Below are positions 42,430 to 54,149 of a stretch of 64,000 nt of DNA, in pieces; position 1 is the stretch's first letter, and each line of letters starts with the position of its first letter. Origin of the DNA: Pomphorhynchus laevis (taxonomy: Eukaryota > Acanthocephala > Palaeacanthocephala > Echinorhynchida > Pomphorhynchidae); the NCBI GenBank assembly GCA_012934845.2, contig WNNJ02000582.1, positions 62,001-126,000 of the forward strand, written 5' to 3'. The notes beneath the pieces are model-generated. The model saw only the letters and a list, made by a program, of their open reading frames with translations. It ran no database searches and was not told the DNA's origin. The translations under genes were made by a program, and so were the position numbers.

Positions 42430-45400
42430 TTTATCTTTAACAATAAAAAATTTGCAGTGTTAAAAACGACGTCGGTGCTTCAATCAATTTTTAAAAATCA
42501 AGCAAAATGACTGATTCTAAAGGTAACCTAACGATTTCTACTGGAAATGTCGACACTCAAGTAAGTGATTTGTTATCCGGTAATATGCCGGGTGAGAGGG
42601 TTCTACCCCCAATCCCCAAACTTAAGAACCTGTTGGTAATCAAGCTTTCTAAGCCATAGATAGGCATAACATGTTTGACGTGTTTTTACGACCTTTTGTT
42701 AACAACTACAATAATCGGATTCTTTTTAATAGTTAACTTTCATGAAACTAAAATCAAGGTATCCTTCTCGACCAATGATTTAGCGAAGGCATACGAACTC
42801 TTCTACAATTCCAATTTGAACCAACCAGGTTCATTACAACGAAACTCTATATTAGCGTCTCTTAAAATAAACAATTTACCTCCACACCTGGAGAATAATG
42901 ATATCGATGCACTCACTGTACTTTTTAACGTAACTAATTTCAGATCGGTTAAGGGGAAATGAATTTCCCTTGCCAGTGGCGTTTTGTTCAGCTCCTTTGA
43001 GATTGAGGAGACTCTAGCGAAAACATCGTTTAACCCGTTCCTAGGGTTAAATTCCGAGGATCTTAACGTTAACGCCGAGGATCTTATCTTCCCCAATTGG
43101 AATAAATGTCATAAATGGGGGCATTGGGGATCCAGCTGCTACAGTACCAAGTCCTGTAGAGTCTGCAGCCTTCAAGCATGTCAAAGCTTAGTCAGCAGAA
43201 ATAAGTGCGTTGCGCCCCCTTGTGTTCTAACTGTGGCGGCGGCCATCCTACATGGTCCCGTAAATGTTCATTCTTTAAACAATATCGTAACAAATTTTCT
43301 TCTACGGTTAAAGTCAAAAGAGACGACTAAAGTTTTTCTGCAGCCGCCTCCAGGATGTTGGACAAAGATCTTCTTAGAATCATCGATGCTAACAAACAAT
43401 CCACTATTAAGCAGATGGAGAGTTTGGTCGCCAATCTACTTTCGGTAACGTATTCCGCTCCTGAGATTTCTAGACAGCAAGTCCTGCCTGAAACTAAATT
43501 GGCAAAATTCAAAGGAATAAGACGTTAAGGTCTCACAGGGAAATAAAGACACTGCCTATGGGCAAGTGCTCTCCCAGGATGGAGTTGGTAGAGCGATCTT
43601 TCTGCCCCTAGTTCCGTCTAGGTAAAGGCAATCTCACCCAGCTAATCTAACGCTAATCTAACGGGAAGAGCGATCTTTCTGCCCCTAGCTCCGTCTAGGT
43701 AAAGGCAATCCCAGCCAGCTAATCTAACGCAATGCAGAGTAATCGTGATCCTTTTTCACTGAATATTCTTCAGTGGAATTCGGGAGGTGCTTATGCCCTT
43801 AGACTTCTATCCGGTAGAGATGCAGATGTTATAGTCCTTCAAGAGACGCAGTCTATCCGTCTTCCCAAGGACATTACTCGATTCATCCCTAAGCACATTT
43901 ATACCCACTATACTCCGTGCATAACCCCACCTCACTCCTCTTCATCTCAATGTCTTCTAATCTTAGTGAAATGCTCCCTAAGATCCTCCCTCCTGCTTAA
44001 CTTCTCTTGTCCAGCCCTGTCTTGCTTAGTTATATCACTTTGTAAGAAAGGTAAACGCCTCAGTCTAGCAAATATCTACATCCCTCCAGGTGAGATTTAC
44101 AAGAACCGTGACCTCCTGAATAGGATTATTTATAGAGGCTATGACATGGTTCTTGGTGACTTCAACGACAGAACTGTTCGTTGGATTAATGCAGGCATCC
44201 GCATAGCTAGGAACGACTACCTTATTCACAAACCACTGTCCCCTACCTTGCATTGCACATCAACGAACTCTCTCCTCGACATACTACTCCTTCAAAAGAG
44301 GTAGTGATTGAAACTCCTCTGCACGGAGCAGTCACGTCAACATCTGACCACCACTCGTATCCTAATTCGTTCGTGGATTAAAGAGGATACGTTGCTTTGG
44401 AGGATATTCCACTTTAACACCCCATCAGAGTCTTTCTTTCAGGCAGCTATCCAATGCTTCCTCCCAATTGGGAATGAAAGACTGACCGAATTTAGTTCCT
44501 ACCTCTCTTCGCAAGTTACCGCGTTGCTCTCGACTACCTATGAAGGTCGTTTTTACAGTCCCACTCCGACAAAACTCAAGATCTTAGCTTATGTGCTGCG
44601 TCTCCCCAATCTCTCTGTTTCTGCCAGACAGACTCTCTCGAATGAATATTGGAGCACTAGGTATAGGTTCCAACTGGGTAAGGATAGAGCAAGCATTGCT
44701 TCCCTTAATCCAGCTCAGTTTTCCTTCTGGAAGATATTCAAGAAGGAGAAATTTGTCTGTTGGAAGGATAGAGCATTGGGTTGGATTGGTTGTAAAGGTC
44801 TTGATATAGTTTTAGAGGAGTAGCTACCCTTACATAATTATGAAGCAACTCAATCACCTCAGACAATCCCGCAGGGGGACTTCAGAAGCAGGGACCTATC
44901 TGTCACAGATATCCTTAACTCATAGAGGCCCCTCCCGGGCACCTCCAAATCCGTCGTTCCTCTCTCTTCTCGGGTCCGTCAGCTTTTGACAGCCGAGCAA
45001 AGAGAAGTGGCCGTCACAATGCTATTAGCCTCCCCTCCCGATGTGGTCGAGATTAACATTAGTCGTAGAATTTTTATACCTAAAAGAAATCCGGTCTCCT
45101 GTCCTAAAGACCTGCGGCCTATTTTGATACAAAACTCCCTCATCTCCATTCCGAAAAAGCGCTTGCGCGTAAAATCCGCGACCATCTATGTAGGCGCAAT
45201 TTAATCCCACCAGATTTTCATGGGTTTGTTAAAGGTCGCTCGGTTTATTCAGCAATTCATGAGGTGCAGCAGTTCTGTCGGGATAATAGCCATCATCTCG
45301 TTGTGGCTGATTGCCTTGACTTTTCTGCTGCATTTGACCGTATATCCATACCCTTCGTTATCTCCTCTCTTAGGTCTATCCAGTTGCCTGCGAGAAGTGT

Positions 45401-46250
45401 TAACAGGATGGAGATTTTGATGTACACCAAGTGATTATTCTATAAAGACGACCTTGATACGCGTCAGTTCTACCCTATTACGGGTGTTCCTCAAGGATCC
45501 CCACTTTCTCCAATCTTGTATCTTGCTGCATCGATTGTACTCTATAGAAAATTTAAACGCGATCTACATTTGGTGGTATACGCTGATGATACCACAACCC
45601 TGTTTTCTGGACGCAGGTGCAAAGATGTAGTCTCGGAATCAGCTGTTTCTTTTAAAGATTAAAAGATCAGCTCTTCGCCTCCAATCTTATTAAACTACAG
45701 CAAATCGCAGGTGGTTGTCTTTCATGGCACCCCTGCGACCAAAAAGAAACTTCAGAGATTAGCACTCTCTGCACTCTCTTCCATTTTGCAACCTCATCCA
45801 ATCCCTATCTTCTCGAGTCGAGTAATACACCTGGGGTTCACCGCTACGGTGAATTGGTCGACGGAAGCTGACCTGGATAGACTTAAACGTATTCTGGAGA
45901 GAGCTAGCTGAACCCTGAAACGGGTTCAGCATCTGTCATTAAATGTAACAACCCAAGTGCGCCTCTTGGGTATATGGGCTATCTCGGGATTAGTCTTATT
46001 TTCTAGAGGACGTCCCCTGGAGCAAGGGCTAAGGTTTCTCAAGCTCCTTGTCTATCGTTTACCCAGCATAGTTGGTCTCGATTGGATTCTTCGGGGGGAG
46101 GGAGAGGGTGAAATACTTCAGGTGGTTAAGTCGGAAGTCGACGTATTGGATTGGTTGGAGGGCTTAGATTCCACTGGACCTGAGGCCGTGAGTTTTGGCG
46201 AAGACTAACAACGACATTTTTTTGTGGTCGCTGATCTGACTTGTTATAGT
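42430..46250 (+). mobile_element. Array LINE copy C
   Basis: Full-length-type copy. ORF1 starts at 42507 (MTDSKGNLTISTGNVDTQVS), with GERVLPPIPKLKNLLVIKL and knuckle remnants near 43090-43260. The endonuclease ORF at 43732-44304 (LNILQWNSGGAYALRLL, YDMVLGDFNDRTVRWINAG) is followed by RT pieces to 46205 (GVPQGSPLSPILYL at 45482-45525, YADDTTTLFSG at 45578-45610). A 45-bp segment is duplicated just before ORF2 (about 43660-43720). Many stops. Its ORF1 differs clearly from A and B, so it is another subfamily. Confidence 0.85.
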
Positions 46251-46254
46251 TGTT

Positions 46255-48095
46255 TTTCTTTTACATCTTAACCTTGAACCTTGTACTATTTATTTTAAAG
46301 GAAACTTTATTATTAGTGCACCAAAGCGATTCCGATGCGGCGAAAGAACCGAATACGAAGGTAAATAAAAGGTTAATCCATAAACTCAACAGCCATGCAG
46401 GCGGACTCATTTCCTCGTTGATAGCTCCTCGCTATAATAGTAAATCAAGCCCATTTTTCCTTGAATATTTTTCATTTGAATTCGAGAGGTGATTCTGCTC
46501 AAAGTACTTTATCCAGTCGATATGCAGATGTAATGAAATTGTCTTTCATAAGCTGAATTTGATTAGAAACCCCAAAACACTACTCGATACCTTGTTCATT
46601 GGCGTCTAGAGTGATATACTCTACAAGAACAAATATTACTTTGAACTTAACATAGTGGCCTTCTTCAAGACAGATATCATCCTTTCCCTACTGTAGGTAA
46701 TGTGATTTTAAACTTATTCAGCCACTATATCTCAGTAAGTTTACGCGATTTTATCGCTAACCTATAAAGGTCATATTTTCAATCCCACTCTAATACTCGA
46801 GGTTTTATTCAAAATGCTACACCTTCCCAATCTTTCCGACTCCTTCCGACCAACTCTCCCGAAAGAATATTGAAGTAATCTATGGACTCCAGCCAAATCG
46901 GTATAAAACCAGCATCGCATGTCTTAATCTTTCTGTGTCTTCCTTTGCAAAGATATTAAAGAAAAATATGTTCGGCTGGTGAGAACAAAAGCCATCGGGT
47001 TGGATTCGTTCTTTAGGCCTTGACAAAGTATTAGAGAAGTTGATTTGCCATCATAATTACGGAGTCACTCCCTCGTTTGTCCCGACACAGTTGGTATGAT
47101 TTTGGGAGTAGGGATATGTCAATACTGATATCATTAAGTACTGGGGTTCAGCATTAAGACATTCCAAGTCTTATACACCGATCTCCAATTGGATCTGTAA
47201 GCTCATAACATATGGTTACAGGAAAGATACCGCCATCTATATGATTCTAATCACCCCATCCGATATTGCTAAAATTAATATCTCACGAAATTTATTATCA
47301 AAAAGCTTCATGTTTAATGCCTTCAAGATCTCCGGAATATTTCGATTCAAAATTTCCTTATTTTCATTTACAAAAAGCGTTTGCTTGTAATATCCTTGAT
47401 CATTAAATAAGGCAAAATTTAATCCCACCTAGTTTTAATGGTTTTGTTAGTGGACGTATGGTCCATACGGCAGTAGGGGAAGTTCATCAGTTATGTCAAA
47501 TAAAAATTTTCCTTCTTTCTTTGATCCAACTCCAATAATTCTTTACCAATAATGGATCATTATCAACTGTTTACAAATTGAATTTACTTCGTATTCAACT
47601 TCAACAAATTCTAGCGGGTGGCATTGGCTTTCTGATTCGATTTGAATAAAGTCAAGCAGGTGAAAATTCAATTATTCATTAATTATTTAATAATTATTAT
47701 AATGATATAATTATAATTATATCATTATAATAATTATAATGATATTATAATTAATATCATTATATATGATTAATGATATCATTAATATGATTAATGATAT
47801 CATTATAATTATATAATGATAATTATTATTTAATAATTATTTATTAATTGAATAAATAATTGAATTTATTCAATGAATTGAATAAATTTCAATTGATGTG
47901 CTCTACTTAAATATATTCAAAGAGAGCAAGATGTGCCATGACACAGGCCCAACATTTTTTATCAAGAAAAAGTTCAGGTTTGCATCCAGTGCTCCTGGCT
48001 GGGCTATCTCGTAACTTGTCTTCTTTTTAAGATGGCGTTCCTAGGAACAAAAGGCACATTCTTCCTAAATCATTTAATTAAATTTCAAACTCTAA
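46255..48095 (+). mobile_element. Array LINE copy D, oldest, internally deleted
   Basis: A short ORF1 start (46260-46400) jumps directly to the endonuclease start (46450-46490, PFFLEYFSFEFER where others have PFSLNILQWNSGG). Weak matches run to the RT and the C-terminal tail at 47990-48080 (ctgggctatctcgtaacttg, aacaaaaggcac). Only DNA-level similarity remains in most of it. Confidence 0.7.
47685..47890. repeat. AT-only palindromic stretch
   Basis: Almost pure A/T made of nested inverted units (attataatgatataattat, gattaatgatatcattaat). Interrupts copy D. It could form hairpins; origin unknown. Confidence 0.6.
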
Positions 48096-49240
48096 TTGAA
48101 ACGAACAAAGTGTTAAGCCTAAAAAGAAAAAACAGCACGTTATGCCATTTCACTTTAAACGACACGTATATTAATTATGATATTTATGTTATAAATTATT
48201 TACACAAGTACGGCATGTTGTTGGACTGTGGATTGCTATTATGATAAGATGTCATATAGCAATGGTAAAAAAACTTAAAAAATGTGAATAACATCTCAAA
48301 AACTTCAAATGTATTCATGGTATTTTTTCATATTAAGTTGCTATCGAGAATACGAACAAATTTTTCGACAATGAAAAAATATAACTGTATTTTTATAATT
48401 TTATTTAACTTTACATTGGAACATCATAACAAGCATCTCCGCAGTATTAAAGCTAATAAGCTCTAATACCTTAAATTAAACTCAGCACACGAGCAGGATA
48501 AATAAGCTTAAAAGTTATCGACCTATAATTATTTTGTATTGCTTCTAGTATCATGTAATTAACAGTCGAATATGTCAAACTGTCGGAATATATGTAAAAA
48601 TCACTTTTTCCATTTAACTAGTCTCTTAACATGAATTAGCTGAACGAGCCACATCTCGACTCAAAAGCAAAACACTTATTGTTATTAATGCATCTTATTG
48701 AGTGTTCAAAAACTATAGATAAAGGATACTTAGAAACCAAGCATACTTGTAAAATGCAAATTACGCTGTAAAAAAGATAGTGAGCACTTGAAGTAAAACA
48801 ACACTTACTCTATCTCAATATTCCAATTGTTGACTTCTTTAAGACTATATATATATATATATATTTCCATTTATTTAGCTCAAAGAAATTATTATTAATA
48901 AAACATATATTGTTTTTTTAAGTCAAATCACTTGCAATGGGTTGTGTCAATCATTAATATCAGCAAATCAAACACATTCCATCAGCGCGAATTTGTTTTG
49001 TCATAATCCTATCTCATTATTGTCTCCCCCTTTTTGTTTGGTAACTTCAAAAATCAATACGCAATTGAATGATATAATGCACGTACTTAGATATATGTAT
49101 TTATTTATAGAAAGAATGCATATAAATCTGATAAGTCATTATTAAAATTCATTAATAATGCTTTAACTTGTTTCGTTAAAAAGATAGCCATCCAAAATTC
49201 GATTAGTATAAAGAAAATATTATTATTTTCTTTATAAAAA
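48096..49240. other. AT-rich sequence, no gene seen
   Basis: Contains a short (TA)n run at 48847-48863. Open frames here are short and have no recognisable motif. Confidence 0.5.
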
Positions 49241-49360
49241 ATATTTTCTTTATATAGAAATACAACCGATTAGAATAGATATATCTAATATAGATGATTA
49301 CAACCGATGTAATAGAAATATATATAAATATATCTTTTATATAGAAATACAACCGAACAT

Positions 49361-49918
49361 GAAATTCAACCGACTACCAACAAGACGATTTCAATGCATC
49401 ATTTCAATCTGATAGAGGACCACCATGTTTATCGTCAATATAGTGCATGCTGAGGGACGAAACAACGATGATACAGGGACGTCCACCGATGAGTCCCGCC
49501 CTGTGGAGTTGTCTGAACATCATGCTTTATGTAGTAATGCGAACTGGTAGCTGAAGCTATTATGTAGCCCGCTAAAATACAAGTTAGTCGAAGAGGTCCG
49601 GCAATAACTCAACAAAATGAAATTCAACCGACTACCAACAAGACGATTTCAATGACTCATTTCAATCTGATAGAGGACCACCATGTTTATCGTCAATATA
49701 GTGCATGCTGAGGGACGAAACAACGATGATACAGGGACGTCCACCGATGAGTCCCGCCCTGTGGAGCTGTCTGAACATCATGCTTTCTGTCGTAATGCGA
49801 ACTGATAGCTGAAGCTATTATGTAGCCAGCTAAAATACAAGTTAGTCAAAGAGGTCCAGAAATATCTCAACAAAATCAAATTTAACCGACTACCAACAAG
49901 ACGATTTCAATGCATTAT
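49361..49918 (+). repeat. 258-bp tandem repeat with hammerhead-core sequences (retrozyme candidate)
   Basis: Units start at 49361, 49619 and 49877 (the last only about 40 bp), period exactly 258. Each full unit has GGGACGAAAC (49454, 49712) and, 32 bases on, CCGATGAGTCCC (49486, 49744). These are the two halves of a hammerhead core with complementary GGGAC/GUCCC, in permuted order. In a circular or multimeric RNA the order would be restored. C replaces U4 of the core. The left and right flanks share tatatagaaata. Confidence 0.6.
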
Positions 49919-50066
49919 ATAGAAATAGTTATAGAAACAATTGTATAGTATGTGAGGTTATAAATAATAATTGTATTGTAAGTAATGCGACAAACAAATG
50001 TTTTTCATTAAATATTAATAATAATTGTAACTGCAATACCGCAGGTGTAGTGTATCTTATACAGTA
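49919..50066 (+). mobile_element. Naiad-type PLE fragment (copy N3)
   Basis: Plus strand, the cysteine-rich lead and start of a GIY-YIG endonuclease (NNCIVCEVINNN, then NNNCNCNTAGVVYLIQ), closely matching copy N1. Stops abruptly at 50066. It abuts the 258-bp tandem repeat. Confidence 0.75.
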
Positions 50067-50827
50067 AAACTTTTGACTTCAATGAATGAATATAATTTAT
50101 TTTAAGTATAAAATGAGATTGCGACCATTTACAGGTCCACAAAAATATCAGTACTGTACATTTGATTTGTAAACTTTGAAAGGCAGGTTAATTTGTTTGG
50201 TAACTTTGTAGCTACCGTTGATATCTTAGCGAGAATTCGCTAAGATATCAACGAAGGAGATATCAACGACGGCGATATCCTCCTTCTCCTTTGGAGAAGG
50301 AGGTGGAGTGGACGTGAAATAACAGATGAATAGTGAGGTCAATGTTAGCGATGTATATGCGAGGTGAAGAGTGGTGTGGAAATTAGATTTGTACAGTTGA
50401 CGAGTGATGGTGTTCGGTGGGATTAGAGTTGAGGTGTTGAAACTGGTGGAAATTGTGCGTGGAGAGAGGAAATGGAAATTGTATAGTTATTGAGAATTAG
50501 GGTAAAGAGTGCATGCAGATGAAGGATGTGTTTGTGGAAAGTGGATATGAATATATATAGTAAATATGATTATTGGTATCTACCAACAAAAAACAAAGAT
50601 TAATTATTCAATTTACGTTTCGCCTTGAAGCTTCTTCAAAAAATTGTATGTTTTTTATATCTCAAACTTTTTAAAAATAGTTTGATATATATAATACCTT
50701 TGTATATATGGTAAAACTTTTGACTTTAATAAATGAATATAATTTATTTTAAGTATCAAATGAGATTGCGACCATTTACAGGTCCACAAAATTATCAGTA
50801 CTGTACATTTGATTTGTAAGCTTTGAA
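50067..50827. repeat. ~115-bp direct repeats flanking ~530 bp
   Basis: 50067-50178 and 50711-50827 are nearly identical (taaaacttttgact, gagattgcgaccatttacag, cagtactgtacatttgattt). Between them lie the palindrome at 50217-50252 and a purine-rich segment (50280-50545) that may be a LINE remnant on the minus strand. The right copy touches the 3' end of CR1-like copy 2. Could be a small element with terminal repeats. Confidence 0.55.
50217..50252. other. Perfect 16-bp hairpin
   Basis: GTTGATATCTTAGCGA, loop gaat, TCGCTAAGATATCAAC. Followed by partial echoes (gatatcaacga, gcgatatcc). Function unknown. Confidence 0.7.
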
Positions 50828-50829
50828 AA

Positions 50830-52575
50830 AAGATTTATTTTAACGTGGCAAATGCGTGTCAGAGCACGCTTACATGACTACAACACAACAAAAATGTAAA
50901 TCATGTGTCGAGAAGGTGTGAACGGATGAGGTGCTTGAATGTGATAAAGGAGGGAGCGCGGCGGACGTCAAGAGGGAGTTGATTCTAGGCGAGTGAGGCG
51001 GTGACGAGGAAGAATCAGTGACCATAGTTGTTGGAGTAATTGGGAACGTGGAGTAAGAGGATATGACGGGAATGCAGCGATAGCGAGGTGGGGCGAGTGC
51101 CATCTAAGAAAGGAAGGTTGATGAACGATGGGGAGCCGACAGCGATGAGACGAAAAGTTACGAGAAGAAGGCGGAGTTTGATGCGGATGTGGATGGCGGG
51201 CCAAAAGAGTTGAACAAAATATGTGGATGTGTGGTCGAAGCGACGAAGACGAAAGAGCACTCGAATGGCGGAGTTGATTATGCGTTGTAGTGGTAAAATG
51301 ATGGATTTTGGAGAATTGGCGAAAAGGTTAAGGCAGTAATCGATTTTAGAGAAGAGAAGTGATGAAAGAAGAGACATACAAGAACGGAAGTCGATAAGTG
51401 AGCGGACACGCCGGATGCCACGGAGAATTAAGTTAGACAAGCGAACCTTGTCACGGACGAAGGGTTTAAGGAAAAGGTGATCATCGAAATGGAAGTCTAA
51501 GAAAGTGAGATTGTGTACTATGGAGAGGATCGATAAGGCAAAAGATACAGTGGGAGGAGATATGTTTGGCTTACGGGGGAGGATCCACATTATTTTAGAC
51601 TTGTCGGGGTTTAGAATGAGATGGAGATTGGAGAGACGTTCGTAGATAGAAGAAAGACAGTTGGAGGCAGAAATGCCGATATCGTGTATGCGATGTGCGG
51701 GTGCATGAGCATAGATGAGGATGTCATCGGCGTATTGCATGACGTTAAAGGAAAAAGGTTTAATAAACGGAGAGAGATCGCCAAGCAGAAGAGAGAAAAG
51801 CAGGGCACCTAAGACTGAACCTTGTGAGACCTCGCAAAATATAGGGATGGGAGGGGAGGATGATGAATTAGAACAGACGCGAAAGGAACGGTCGGATAGA
51901 TATAAGGCAAACCATGCTACGGAGGAAGAAGAAAAGCCGTAATCATAACGAAGGCGAGAAAGGAGGACGGAGTGGTCGACAATGTCGAAGGCGGAGGAGA
52001 GGTCGAGGGAGATGAGAACACTATATAGAGCCTTGTCTCTAGAAATGAGTAAGTCGTTGTAAACTTTCATGCAGGCGATTTCTGTGGAGTGATTAGAGCG
52101 GAAAGCGGATTGGAAAGGAGGGTACAGATTGGATGACGAGAGATAAGCGTTGACATGTATAAGGATGAGGCGTTCTAATAGCTTAGAAAGAGTAGGGAGT
52201 AGTGAAATAGGGCGATAGCTAGAAGGAATGGAGGGGTCGAGCGATTGTTTCTTTAGTAGGGGACGAACGATTGTGGATTTCCAGTGAGAAGGGAAGATAC
52301 GACTACGGATGGACGAGTTAAACAAGGTTGTGAGAAAAGGGGATATCAATGAGCATATGGATTTAAGTATGTGGGTAGGCAGGGGATCGGCAGATGAGGT
52401 TTTGCTGGGTAAGGACATGATAACAGATGAGACTTTGGAAGGTGAGACAGGGAGAAAATAAAAGAGTTCCGGAAGGATGAGGCTAGGCGGGGCAGAGTGG
52501 GATAGGATGGATACCAGGGTGTGAGAGAGCAACGTGGATACTTTGGTCTGGAGAAATGACGAATAATCATGGGAA
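50830..52575 (-). mobile_element. CR1-like LINE copy 2, RT region
   Basis: 5'-truncated copy with a long open RT frame on the minus strand (about 52570-51015): KSTIVRPLLKKQSLD, SYRPISLLPTLSKLLERLI, FQSAFRSNHSTEIACMKVY, LISLDLSSAFDIVDHSVLL, QYADDILIYAHAPAH with catalytic aspartates, NPDKSKIMW. A frame change near 51010 separates the C-terminal part (50870-51020). The GVPQG motif reads EVSQGSVLG. The 3' end is at about 50830. Better preserved than copy 1. The frame runs on upstream into PLE sequence by chance. Confidence 0.9.
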
Positions 52576-52589
52576 TTGGCATGATTATT

Positions 52590-52855
52590 CCCCATGATAA
52601 TCATGGGGAAAGGCATGTTAATTTGTGATCCGACATCACTTGACCTATCCAGTATAATTCTTGCTTTTTTATCTTGCTCGTGTCGGATATGTTTGCCTCG
52701 ATTATCGTTATTTTTATTATGTGATTGGTATTCTCTATACAATGTCTGGCAGCTCCGGCGTTTTTTAGCATTTATGTACGATATCGCATCTACGCGTTAG
52801 AGCGTGGACTTTCATTTATCCGCCTGTCTGTATATATGACCAGCTCGGGGAGTCT
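52590..52855 (-). mobile_element. Penelope-like element fragment (GIY-YIG C-terminal part)
   Basis: Minus strand: QTGG, ALTRRCDIVHKC, then HNKNNDNRGKHIRHEQDKKA and RIILDRS. About 80% identical at DNA level over 100 bp to the plus-strand piece at 53935-54040, so the two form an inverted pair around the tandem repeat. The end near 52580-52610 has a short palindrome (tgattattccccatgataatcat). Confidence 0.7.
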
Positions 52856-53520
52856 ATTTCGAAAATTGTTATACCGGTAAGAAGTCTATAAATTCGCAGG
52901 AATGTTTCGTGCAATTTTTTATGACTTGCTAAATTCTCTATAGGTCATCCACGTATTACAGCATGTTAAAATGCTGGTGCTCAGTAGCTGCCAACTGATG
53001 ATTCACTGAGTACTAACGTCGGCGCAGGATGATGTTATTAGTTAGATCGTGTTGCTACTAGTTTGTGACGATATTCGTAACTAGTTTGCAGCGCCCCCTG
53101 ATGATCCACTGAGTACTAACGCCGGTACATTATGATTTTAGTAGTTAGGTCGTGTTGCAACTAGTTCGTGACGATATTCGTACACTAGTTTGCCGGCACA
53201 TGTTTATAATTAAAGAAAAGATCAATGTATCCTCCTTACGTTTCACAGATTAACGACCTGCTCTGGAAATCTATTTCGAAAATTGCTAGACCGGTAAGAG
53301 TCTATAAATTCGCAGGAATGTTTCGTACAATTTTTCAACGATTTGCTAGATTCTCTATAGACCATCCAAGTATTACATCATGTTAAAACGTTAGTGCTCA
53401 GTGCCTGTGCCCTGACGATCAACTTAGTACTAAGGTCGGAGCATGATGATGTTAGTAGTTAGGTCGTATTGATACTAGCTCGTGACGATATTCATACACT
53501 AGTTTGCAGACACATTTTAA
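52844..53520 (+). repeat. Complex tandem repeat between two PLE fragments
   Basis: A longer unit (tctatttcgaaaattg, ccggtaaga, tctataaattcgcaggaatg) occurs at 52850-52985 and 53268-53400, period about 418. A shorter unit (cctgatgatccactgagtac, tagttaggtcgtgttg, gtgacgatattcgta) occurs three times at about 52990, 53096 and 53410. Probably the terminal-repeat region of a PLE (inference). Confidence 0.7.
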
Positions 53521-53549
53521 GGATTAAAGCAAAACAAACAAAAAAGTCT

Positions 53550-54115
53550 GAAAACAAAACAAAGAAAACATATGTAAGGACTTTTACAACGTATTCTCAT
53601 ATCACCCCGAATTCGGAAACTTGAATCATAATATTATGCAAGCGGTTAAAGGTATATAAACTGATTGCCAATCATTAATTAAGATACCGAATATCGCATT
53701 TTACAATCGCTGTACAATAAAACATCTAGCCAGTAAATCACAGAAAGATAACAGCGGCATGAGCAAACAATGTGGTGATAGAAAATGCGAATGCTGTGCT
53801 TAAATGGAAAGCACAGAAATGTTCGATAGCTCGATACTAAGGCGAAATTTAGGGTAAAGGGGATTAATGATTGCAAAAGTAAAGATGTAATTTACATGTG
53901 CAAATGCGTAGAATGCTCAAAAATGTACATTGGACAGACAGGCGGACAAATGAACGTCTGCGCTCTAACGCGTAGACGCGATATTGTACATAAACGCACA
54001 AAATACGACGGAGCTGCCAGACATTGTATAGAGAATACCAACCACAACTCGCCAAGGAGTCAGCCATAATACGCTAAATTATTCGAAGTTGATGATCATC
54101 TGAATTAAATTAAGG
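53550..54115 (+). mobile_element. Penelope-like element C-terminal fragment
   Basis: Plus strand: ILQSLYNKTSS lead, a cysteine cluster (CGDRKCECC), then GIY-YIG (VIYMCKCVECSKMYIGQTGG, ALTRRRDIVHKRTKYDGAAR). The RT is missing. One or two frame breaks. Different from the PLEs at 10-12.6 kb and 17 kb. Confidence 0.78.
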
Positions 54116-54149
54116 TATTAGGAAACTGTGATTAAACATTCTGTAAACC

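Noticed and set aside
49454-49497. Complete type II hammerhead within one 258-bp unit
   Set aside because: Only about 22 bases lie between the GAAA and CGATGA halves, too few for closed stems I and III, and no good pairing was found; reported only as a permuted-core candidate.
49361-49918. CRISPR-like or satellite array
   Set aside because: Only two full units with no short repeat/spacer pattern, in a eukaryotic context.
52580-52742. Start of the 575-codon minus-strand frame as a LINE protein N-terminus
   Set aside because: These codons read PLE endonuclease remnant (KHIRHEQDKKARIIL); they are joined to the CR1-like RT only by a chance open frame.
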